Below, piece by piece: positions 40,601-52,600 of a DNA stretch of 64,000 nucleotides. Position numbers and translations under genes: made by a program. Source of the DNA: Leguminivora glycinivorella. Its lineage: Eukaryota > Arthropoda > Insecta > Lepidoptera > Tortricidae. The notes beneath the pieces were generated by a model. It was not told where the DNA came from. It saw nothing but the letters and a program-made list of their open reading frames with translations, and searched no databases. Positions within the stretch are counted from its first letter, which is position 1, and every line of letters starts with the position of its first letter. The stretch is from the NCBI RefSeq assembly GCF_023078275.1, contig NC_062991.1, positions 1,798,001 through 1,862,000 of the forward strand, in the 5' to 3' direction.

Positions 40601-43600
40601 GGATCGTAAACAGTTCAGCAGGATCAGGTCCAGTGTTTAAAAGCAAACGTCTTCGTTAATGCAAGCAGAATCAGGTCCAGAGGTTAATATCAAACGTCGT
40701 CGTTTTAAGCCAGTAAAATCAACGTCCGGGGTTCGAGAGCGAAGGTAGTCGTAGAAGGAGGCAAAATCAGAGGCCAGGGAGAGAAAATGAGTCGAAAACA
40801 GTAATAAATAGTTCACCAGATATGGTTATGAATTCTCCGAGAAAAATGTCAAGCTGACAATCAACTGTCAGTGTCTATGGCCAGCACAGATTCAAAATGG
40901 AATTTTTTTAAAGACTAAGACAAATCTCATAACTGCCGAAGTGGGTCGTACGCGCAGTCGAGCAACACGTTTTTATTTTTATAAAATGTATGGTGCTACC
41001 AAAAAATCTGTAATTTTTTTCTGTAAATAGAAATGCTTATTCCTATCACCAGAAAAAATATCAGGCGATTTTAAAATTTTCAGACATCCCCCATTATATA
41101 TTTATTTATTAACGAAATTCAATCATAACTTCAATTAATATATAAATAAATTTTTGCTGTTTCAAAATACATGCTTTATTTTATTTTATAATCAAATAAA
41201 AAAAACTAGAGGTATTTTTGTAAATACGTATGTACCAAATATTTATGAACTTGAAACAATGTTATCCTACAATATTGATTTAAATAGTAAGTTTTTCTTG
41301 CACATGAACGTTGAAATCATATCTATATACACATTTGACATAAAATTAAAATCTTGGATTTTTTCAGGACCAAGACATTACGGAAAATGAATTAGAGGTA
41401 TATTAATATTTTGCTTAGCTTAAATTATTTATGAAGTTCGCTAATGAGAATTTTATTGGAATAAAAATATAAAATATTTGTATTATTATTTCAGCTGGTA
41501 TGTAACCTTTGGAGATGTACAAGATAATTTTAAACAAATTTAAACCTACCATTCAATACATTGTACATTACAAAAAACTGGGGAATAGACAGGCTGACAT
41601 GAAAAAAATAACTACAAAAAATATGTTTAGTAGTTTTTTTGTGTTAATTTTGCAAAAAAAAAATAATGACAAACATCCTTTAATTTTAGGTTGACATATT
41701 TATGGCTGCGGTAAGTTATGGCAAAAACTGTATTTGTTGTAAATATTATGATTGCAGAAAAAAAAAATTGTACCTATTGATTATTTTAAATGTAACAGGT
41801 ATAAAATTCTATGGTTAATGCTTTATTTTAAAGTATCATCTGAAAAAATAATATATTATTATTATTACTATTTAATTATTTATGGTTCTTTTGATTTTTA
41901 CCTTCAGATTGGGACAACGAAATTGGAATCAATCATTGAAGATGTTGTGCGTACGGTATGCATCAAACGACACATATACCTACATACATATTAATCGCTA
42001 CATATATATACATATACTCATGCCTGTATTACCAAAAGAGGCAGGCAGAGTAACGTCCCAACTGTAGCTTATCCATGTCCGTTGATATAACTGATATAGA
42101 TATTAAGGTTAATATAAGTTGACCACAGATGTCATATATACCATAGATCAAGCAAACGTATCTACTTAGCGTGTCAAATGAACTCAGTGAAATCCACTGA
42201 GTTGTCCGTCTTTACTCGCAGCTTGCAGCTTTCGGGCGTCAATTTTTGTAAGTTGAAGTCAACCAAAACATAAAAAATGCCTCGTTACGTGATATTCAAT
42301 TGCAACAACACAAAAATTATGAACAATCAAGAGCCTGAGACATATTTAAAATTACAGGCAAGAATCAACTTCAGTACAAAATTTGACACGCTCGGCCCCT
42401 ATACAAATATATGAATTTGTTTCTTCTATCTAAATTAAGGTCTGTGAAGTTGACCTTATCCGTCCTGTATGGAAGTGAGTGCTGGGCCACCAAGACGAAT
42501 GATGAGAGAAGACTGACTATCGATCACGAAAGATCATGTGAATAAACTGAGAATGTTGCGATGGATGTGTGGTGTGACAAGACTGGATAGGATTCGGAAT
42601 GAATATATAAGAGGAAGCCTGAGAGTAGCGCCAGTGACAGAGAAGATGAGAGGAAGTAGATTAGCATGGTATGGGCATGTAATGCGGAGGGATGAAAGCA
42701 ATAAGCAATGTTATAAAACGAGTGGTAAATATGAAGGTTGATGGATACAATGGTAGTGGAAGGCCTAAGAAAATATGGATGGAATGTGTAAACAGTGATA
42801 CGAGAGTGAAAGGTATTAGTATGGACATGACGGCTGATAGAGAGGAATGGAGGAAGATTTTCTGCGCCGACCCCAAATTATGGGAAAAGGACAAGGGAAT
42901 GATGATGATGATAATGATACAAGTCAAAGCATAAATTGATCAGTTAGTAATTCACAAAATTATCTATTTTAGCATGGTACAGAAAAGGAGCAAGCAGCAC
43001 AAGAAGTATGTTACAATAAATTTAGTTAAAGTGATTTTTTAAGTTGTGTTGATAAATAAATAAAGGACAAAGTAAAATATAACATATTGACTGAAATTTA
43101 ATGCAAGAATTTTATTTATTTTAATACAAAATGTTTTTTTTTTCAGCTGGTTCGTAAATCAAACCTTAAGTTAAAAGTTATGTATTAAAAAGATTTAAAA
43201 TAAAATATTTTAAGGGCAGGCAAATAATGATCATGATAAATTAAAATTGCAAACAGGACTTCTATCAATTAAATATATGATTTTTAAACGGATTTGTTCG
43301 TATGGTACTTATTGGGAAAAATATCTAAAAACAAATTAATCACAAAACAATACTTTACATTTATTATTAAAATAATATACAGTTGGAGGACTTTTGATGC
43401 ACTGAATAAATCATTTTTTTTTTCTAAATAAATGTTAATTGATTTGGGTTATTAAAACTTTAAAAGTTTAGTTAAAAATAATATTAATAAGTGTAATTTT
43501 CATTTAAAATATTTCAGATAAAGGAGGCACTGGTAAAAGTAAGATATTGCAGTTTTCATTTACTAAATAAAAAACGAACAGTTGTAAATTAGTTGATATT

Positions 43601-46600
43601 ACAGTATTTGGTATTCAGTATTCGTAAAACACCCATACTTTATTTTTTAAAAGAGCCAAAAAAATGTATATAGCAGATTCAATAGACTTAATAATTTTAA
43701 ATTAAAGGAAAATTGAAAAATTCACACCAGCAGGACTCGATCCTGTGACCATCTGAATTTTCAGTCCAGTCGCTCTGAATAACTGAACACGTTTTTTTTT
43801 AAATAAAATTATAGTATATTGCTCGCAGACGTTTCTGCATGATAAAAAGGAAACAAGATATAGGTACTTAATTTAATCTTTATTTGCAAGTTTATTTTTC
43901 CTCGTACAGCAAGAAACAAACCACCTGAAGTCGAAACTGAACCTGGACCCCGATACACCTATTTTGGTAAGAACAATGTTGTTTACACCTGGGCGTCTAG
44001 CCCAGATGTTAATCATAATTTTCATCGTAGCAAACAAAACGCTAAATAGAAGAGTGATTGAGACTGGCGTGCCGTTTCATTTGCTACATTAATTGATATT
44101 TACCATTTCTTAAATGTGTTATAATTTAAAAAAAAATAAGTGTACTTTAATAAAAAAATATACTAAAGACTATGTTTCCTTTCAAAATTTTCTGTTATTT
44201 TTTAATTTAGAAAAAATCCCAGCTATCTTCAGTAAGTACTGAAGTCATGAAATATATTGCATAACATAATAAAATAAATTCCCTAATGTAGTTTATTTTA
44301 TATAATTTATGCTTATCCTGAATGAAATATCATAATACATATCATATTATTTTATATGCAACTGCGTAATGAGAATTATTAATTCCTTATCAATAATTTA
44401 AACAGTTATTCCCTTCCGTAAGTATTTTTGAAGGTTATTAAAAATGAAAATAAAAAAACTGACGAGCGAAGAGCTGGCAGCTTGCTCACACAACGTACCT
44501 CCATTGCGATACATCGATCAAAATATAATGTCAGATACTGGTTTAGGTGTAAGTAAACTATTTATTTATTTAGTTTATTATTTATACAGTTACAGTCATA
44601 TTTTTATGAATAAATACTAAAAATATTAAATGTTTTTTTAACCCTTTATTTATTTTATTTGTTTCCGTTCACAGGTTATAAACGATAAGGTAAAATATTG
44701 TAACAATATTTCATAATAGTAACGTCAAAAATAACATTCACAAATTAATTAATTTATAATTATTATATGTTGTTTATAATTACTATAAAGAATGAACTAA
44801 ATTACATATATAACGAGTTACCAAATTAGTCACTGATATTTTTACGGCGGATAGTATTCCGTTCCTAGAGTTAATACTATTTATAGTTATGAATGATATA
44901 AAATTATGACCATATTCAATTTAATTATAATTTTATTTTTTATTTGTAATTTCAGAAAGTGAAAAAATTAGGGACTCAAAAACTGGTTAGTAAAATGTAT
45001 AATAGAGTAGAATTCATTTATTCCTAAACACACATAAAAAAAAACTATCGATAAAAAATTAAACAAATAACTTAGATGACACGGTGAAATGGGAAATGGT
45101 GAAATTTTAACCACCAGCCCTAACATTTTAATCGTATATAGTAACGTTCAACGGCATAGTTACTCGTAATTATATTCCTGGTTTAATTTATTGCCCGTAT
45201 AAATGTTACACACTGTATAAGTTTGCTGGGAAGGCCGAACTATTGTTTTTGGTTTTACGGCTTATTACTGAAAGTTGTATTTTGCAGTACAAGCAATCTC
45301 CAGGTGCGAAAAAAGCAAAGGTATGATAAGTAATTTTAATTTATTTATATAATAAACATTATTTAAGGTAATGAAATTTAAATAACAAATAAATAACAAG
45401 CTAACTCTAAAAAATAATAAAACAAATTAAAATTAAATAAAAAACGAATCTAAACTAAAATATATCTAAAAAGGGCCCCCGCGGCATTGTGCCAAAGATG
45501 CTGGCAGCATTCCCTCGCTGAATAGCAATGCTTATGCCTTGCGAGAGGAAGCTGCCAGCTCTCTGGTCACCGGCAGTTTCTATAATTATGTGTATTTAAC
45601 TACTATTTTACATGCGTACAATGTGTAAGGCCTTGGTGGACGCTCGGAGCGTTCGGTTCGGCGGGGCGGGCGAGCGTGCGTCTACCATACGCAGCGTCGA
45701 GTGGACACTTGTTTGAGCTTTAATTGTTTGACTTGCACGCCGCACGCCGCGCCCCGCCGCAGGCACAATATGAGCGTCAGCAGTTCTCGAAAAGTTTGTA
45801 CAAAAATTAAGGGAAAAGTTAAATTTGTTTTTATTAATTCCTATTTTTTTACCAAGATTTTGTTGATGAATTGAGATTTTATTAAGTTTTATTTCGTCAT
45901 TAAGGTTCTCTAGTATCTATATTTTCTTAATTATAAAAATTATCCTGTAATATATCTTACGAAAGTCGAATTATATTACTAAATGTTGGTAACAAAATAG
46001 GAACAATTAAAATTTTCTGACGTGGCTATGTACCTACAAAGTTGACGGGAATTGCTGGCGTGCACTCACGCCTTATACTGAAGCGCTGGTGGCCTAGCGG
46101 TAAGAGCATGCGACTTCCGCGGGTTCGAACCCGGCTCGTACCAATGAGTTTTTCTGAACTTATATGTGCGAAATGTCATTTTGATATTTGCCAGTCGCTT
46201 TTCGGTGAAGGAAAACATCGAGAGGAAACCGGACTAATTCCAATAAGACCTAGAGTTACCCTTTGGGTTGGAAGGTCAGATGGAAGTCACTTTAGTAAAA
46301 ACTAGTGCCTATGTCAAATCTTGGGATTAGTTGTCAAAGCGGACCCCAGGCTCCCATGAGCTGTGGGAAATGCCGGATAACGCTAGGAGGATGATGACTC
46401 AGGCCTTATACTAAATACTAATTCTGCTAAATGGTGAAAGCTGAAAAGACCGACAAGTGAACTGACTGAACATTCATTTTCACTTTTAAAGTACGACTAC
46501 ATAAATAAAAAAGCGGCCAAGAGCGTGTCGGGCCACGCTCAGTGTAGGGTTCCGTAGTTTTCCGTATTTTTCTCAAAAACTACTGAACCTATCAAGTTCA

Positions 46601-49600
46601 AAACAATTTTCCTAGAAAGTCTTTATAAAGTTCTACTTTTGTGATTTTTTTCATATTTTTTAAACATATGGTTCAAAAGTTAGAGGGGGGGACGCACTTT
46701 TTTTTACGCACGTTACGCCAAAAAAAAAATTAGTTTTCGAAAAGATTTGTACGTTACGCCAAAAACAGCTATATTCAGTTCATGAATATTTAGGCGTATC
46801 GGACACAAATACTTGTTTTATGAGAACGATTTGGCGTAAGTCGTACACTATTCTTAACAATAATTTTATAAAATCTGCGACAAATTAATGCAAATTGCTA
46901 TTCTACTGCGTATTTTTTTTTATTATTATGTAATTAAGAGGGAATCATAAGTTTATTTTGGAATTAATCAAATTAAAACTTCGCAATTAAATTACATTGT
47001 TCGTTAAAATTGTCGTATATAGCACTGAGTACTGTAGGGCGGATCCATCAATGTATAAAAATACTTTTTTCGAGGGTTTCGTAAACTATGGGTGCGATTT
47101 TGATGCCTCTTGTGGAGGCCGTTCTTAGAAAAATAATGAAAAAGTATCAATTATTGGTCGTTGGTGCCTCCACAAAGCTATTTAAAGTAATGAAAAACAC
47201 ATTAAAAAAGTGTTTTGGAACTTACTTATAAACTCATAATGGTCATGTATTTAATTGTTTACTCTTTTTCTTAGTTTTCACTATGTTCAGCGGCAGTTTA
47301 ATTCCTGTAGCGTTACTATAAATATCGACAAGGGTACATAGCAAAACATACAAAGCAGAGTTATTATATCGTTGATTTTTTTTCGATAGCTTTGTGGAGG
47401 CACTTCCCATTACTTTTTTTTTTAATATTTTTTACGTCATTTGCACCCTAATATAGAGCACCAAATTCGCACCAATCGTTAAAAGATTTCTTCAATTTAG
47501 AAAAATGATCCGCCCTGTAACGTACATGAGATTGGGGAGTTACGCCAAAACGCACCAAAAATTTTTTTTAGGTTGGTGGATACGACAAAATGCTCTTTCA
47601 AACTTGGTAGAAATGAAGATTTTTTTTAGGGCGTATCGGTCATTTTTTCAAAGGTATCGAGACGTTGAATATACCATTCGATAGAGAAAAAAAATCTGAG
47701 TATAACTGCATTCATAACTTATTTTCGCCATTTTGTCCCTTACTCCCTTTGAGCCTACGGTCATCGATATGCAATTAATTTTATCACAAATCTATTACAC
47801 ACACGTGTCGAAGTTCACAGTTGACGCGATATGCATAATATATACTATATACGTATATACTACCTACGATTTACTTTAAGTACTATGCATCCTCTTTGAT
47901 ACTTGTGTTTTGTTTGACATCTGACATCTATTTCAAATAAAAACACTTGAGTAATAAGTTGTCAGTTCAGATGAAATATCGTTTACGCAATTTGTAACAA
48001 AATTTTAAAATGAATAATTTTACGACTTGCGAAATTAAATCCTGGTTAGAGCCGTATCAGGAATTAAAATATGATGAAGAAAAGTCTAGTACATTTTGCT
48101 CTTTATGTGATGTTCATTTCTAAACCGGAAAAAAAGTATTTATTGCTAACCATATTAAAAGTGTATTTCATCAAAAAAAAACTGTGGTGAATATAGCTTG
48201 TTGTTGGATTGGATAGAGATATTGTTGTTAGATATTTTATTTCCAGGCTTTGACTTTGACTTCGAAAAATTTTTTTTAACATAATGGCGACTCTGCGGAT
48301 GACAGAACCATAGCGAGCATTCAAAAGTCCCAAGCCTACTAATAAAACATTTTTTCCCATTTTTTATCTTTGCACTTTGTTGGCGTGATTGATATACATG
48401 TCGCAGTAAGATAGATAAAGCCGTTGTATAGTTATAATCCTAGGGATATAATTATATGTCGTAACATAGTTAAACGAAAGCGATTAATTGCTATCTTACT
48501 AGGAATATAACTATAATACGTTACTAGTTTAGTGATATAATTATATGACTGGATTCAGTTTAGTGAAATGATTGTAGGCAGGAGTGCGGCGGTGCGGCGG
48601 AGGTATAGTTATAACCCTAGGGATATAATTATATGCCGTAACATAGCTAAACGAAAGCGATTCCTTACCATCTTACTAGGAATATAATTATAATACGTTA
48701 CTAGTTTAGTTATATAATTATATCACTGGATTAAACTTAGTCTAGGGATATAATTATAATACGTCTCTAGTTAAGTAATATAGTTACATTACTGGATTAA
48801 GTTTAGTAGTATAATTGTAGCATTGTAGTGCGTGGGTGCAGTGGAGACGGGGGCGGGGCTTACCCGCTACCACAAGGCAGTCGTTCGGCATCAGTTGTCG
48901 TTCACGTCACGGTTGCGTTTTCGTGCATAATTATTTATTGAATTTTCGCCACTTTTTCTGTGATATCGTTATGTTACGGCATATAATTATATCCCTAGGG
49001 TTATAACTATTCCTCCGCCGCACGGCCGCACTCCTGCCTACAATCATTTCACTAAACTGAATCCAGTCATATAACTACATGACTAAACTAGTAACGTATT
49101 ATAGTTATATTCCTAGTAAGATAGCAATTAATCGTTTTCGTTTAACTATGTTACGACGTATAATTATATTCCTAGGGTTATAACTATATAACGGCTTTAT
49201 CTATCTTACTGCGACATACATATTGGTACCAAATTTCAGCTTTCTAGTGCTAACGGTTACTGAGATTATCCGCGGACGGATGGACGGACGGACGGACGGA
49301 CGGACGGACGGACGGACGGACGGACGGACGGACGGACGGACGGACGGACGGACGGACGGACGGACGGACGGACGGACGGACGGACGGACAGACAGACAGA
49401 CATGGCGAAACTATAAGGGCTCCTAGTTGACTACGGAACCCTAAAAATGGCATTCTGTTTAGTCCGTCAGTTAGATCGTTCAAAAATACTGAACACATAT
49501 TTTTCGGTTTTTCTAATTAATGAAAAAATACATCAAAGTTCCGGAGTGGGGGCTTGTGACGTCACTTCTAAGTAAAAATTGTACCTAGGCGTGACGTCAC

Positions 49601-52600
49601 GCGAAACTTCAACGCACTGTACCGTCGTCATTTTTCATTTACGAGAAAAAAAAATACGTGTCTAAAATTCTTTGATAATCTAACTGACGGGCTAATTAGT
49701 TTTTTTTAGTCGTCTCGCCTATTTCTTCCGTCCTTCATTTGCTGATTATCTATCATTTATTTGCAGGGAGGGCCTGGATATTATGATAAACCTGAGAACC
49801 TTGAAGTAAGTATTTATTTATTTTGTTTTATACAAATAACTAGCTTCTTCCCGCGGCTTCGCTCGCGTTAAATTCGAAAATTGCGGAATGCTCTATACAT
49901 ATTTCCACCCACCATTTTAGGGAAGTGGGGGGTTATAAACAGAAAAAAAGTAGCCTATGTCTCTATCCCTTCAACTATCTCCACCTAAAAAATCACGTCA
50001 ATTCGTCGTTCCATTGTGCCGCAAAAAACACCATATGTTGCCTTTGTATCACCGTCGGGAAATCGCTGACACTACTTATTTCCTAAAAATCACTAGCGGC
50101 AGCGTTGATTGCCCTGATCTGCTTGGTAGTATTATGTTCAACACTCCCAATAGGGTTAAAAGGTACAATCCACCTATTTCGATTCCCTTTGCGTCCTCGA
50201 ACTACAGACGTAACAGTTTCCTCGTTCGTGCAGCTAGAACACTTAACTGGCTATCTAGAGAGCACGATATTGACGTATTTAATGCAAATACCCAGGCTAT
50301 ACGGCGTAATTTAACTCTTAAATTCTTTATGTGAGCTTGCCTTTTAATTTTTATTTTTTGTTTTCTTTTCTATTTCGTATGCTTGATGATTTTTCTTCTT
50401 TTTAATCTTCCCGGTTTTTTCTTTTGTTTCGCATCTGTATTAACATTGGATTTATGTACTTGTCTAGTCTAAGCATATTTGTATACCTACTTGTAATACC
50501 TAATACCTAGTGAAGTTAATTTCTATAAGATTTCTATCGGTGAGAACCTGTAATTGGCCTCTTGTTTCTATTGTTTCTGTTAACATGTTTCATGTGCTGT
50601 TGGTTTTCCAATAAATAAATAATAATAAAAATAATAAAAAAATAATAAAGTATGGATGAACGACCGATATGCATACTCTTTATTTGAAAAGTTAACGTAT
50701 TTCATGTCCACAAAAAAAAACCAATACAGGTTGTCACTTTTATAACCTGCAATAAAATGTCTGAGGCTTTTTTATTATAGAAAGGAATTTCCTAAATTTT
50801 TGTTTTTTTTACAGGGAAGCGTTGAGGAATCTGAGGTATTACATTTTTTGCGTTTTACTATAAAAAAAATCCCAGTTTTATATTTGACGGTGATATTTTT
50901 GGTGTGAAGAGCAGTGAGGGTAGAAAACAGTATAATTATTTAAAATTACACTTAGAAACGTAAGAAAGTATTGTTGTTAAATAAACATTTTATTTTAACG
51001 CACTTTTTCAAATATATTTATTTTTAGGAATATGGTTCTGCTATTTCGTATTATTATAATTTTTGAATACTTTATACTTGATGGTGAAATTACTGCTGTG
51101 GATTTAAAGGCAAATTGTGGAAAAAGTAGAAGATAGATTATGAGTGTAGAAAAAAGTATGTTTTACACTTATAAACGTAAGTAAATATTTATTAGGTGTT
51201 TTTTGTATATGTAGTTTATATTAACTATACGTTTAATTTTTACCGACCTTTTTAAATATCTATTTATTTACAGGAAAATGATTCTAAGGTACATAATTGT
51301 ACTATTCCGTTTTACTATAATTTTTTTTACAATTTGTGGTAAAATTATTTTGGTAATGTGAGGAGAGAAAAAACATTAGTAGGTCGTTTATTTGCATTTT
51401 AATTTATTTATTTGATTATACATATTTTTTGCAACATGAGACACGTTTTTCCGGAAAAAAATCTGGGGTACAAGAATAATTTATTAATTTTATTATGATT
51501 AATACATTTAATACTGTTATGGATAACTGGAAATAGTCAGATTAAAAGAAAATAGGCTACTTGACCCTTTTTTAACGTTTGTCTTTTATATTATTACTTA
51601 ATGTCCAATTAACCGAAAAAAAATATCACTATATTTTATTATGACTTATAATCGCAAAAAATATTTTTACGCAATCAGGTAAAAACAACATCAGCCATCT
51701 CATCTATAGATTTTCTGTGAAGGAAGTCATTCAGTGCGAAAAGAACACTTTCTGACACTTTAATTACGAGCCATAAAGGTCATTATGTCAGTGATTGATT
51801 TGACATGACTTTTATGACGTCACTACACGGCCGACAGCGTTTTCGGTGGCCAAAATAAAAAAAAAATTACTCACATTTTTGAATTAAAAATCGTACACAT
51901 TTAATATCCAAAATCATTAAATATTGGTTTCTTACGTCAAATATTACAGAAGACAATCATTTATAGTGCCAAATTAGATATGAGTCTAGTTAACCTAACA
52001 CGCTGGAGTGATTTTAGGAAAATCCTCTCTTAGGCGCCTCTACCATCAATATAGTACATTACATCAGAGGCCGGGAAAATGAGGATTTCCGGCCAAGTGG
52101 GTATATACGGCCGAGCGAGCGTGCGAGCGAGGCCGGATAGGGATACGAGGCCGGGAATCCGATTTCACGCCGAGGCATGTATAGTGCTTTTCTCAAACAT
52201 ACAATGAAATAAAAAAAAATGCTCTAAATGACAATATTTTATAAAAAAAAGTTACTTTGCAGGCCTAGGCCTGAAAAATAATATGAAATCCCTTTACAGT
52301 CCTCTCAAGTTGTTGCGCCCAAAAAGCGATACTTCCCAGCCCATTTTAAGGAACGTAAAGACAATATTTCATTGCATGTTTGAGAAAAATTGTTTTATTT
52401 ATTTAATAGTAGATACTTATGGTGCTACTTTACCACACTAGCACGAAAATTTAAATTGCAATAACGTACTTTTAAAACTCTGCATTTATTCGTTATGAAT
52501 TAACTAATGTCAACTTAATAGTTTAAAAACACTTTTGACTTGTTTTCTTTCGGTGAATTTCCTAGTTTTCGCATTATTATGATTATTTGTTATTTTAATA

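Larger units (their letters stand above)
46505..49448. mobile_element. Composite repeat with two nested insertions
   Basis: The outer element starts AAGCGGCCAAGAGCGTGTCGG and ends GGTTACTGAGATTATCCGCGG, a GGAC run and GACTACGGAACCCTAAAA, a common lepidopteran repeat. It is interrupted at about 46700-48320 by AT-rich sequence with GTTACGCCAAAA and GGGCGTATCGG motifs, and at 48400-49215 by a palindromic element. It fills most of the 4.4-kb intron between exons 45288-45320 and 49767-49805. Confidence 0.75.

Noticed and set aside
49223..49498. Long open frames on both strands encoding DGRT / SVRP repeats
   Set aside because: Produced by the GGAC tetranucleotide array; period 4 leaves all frames open.
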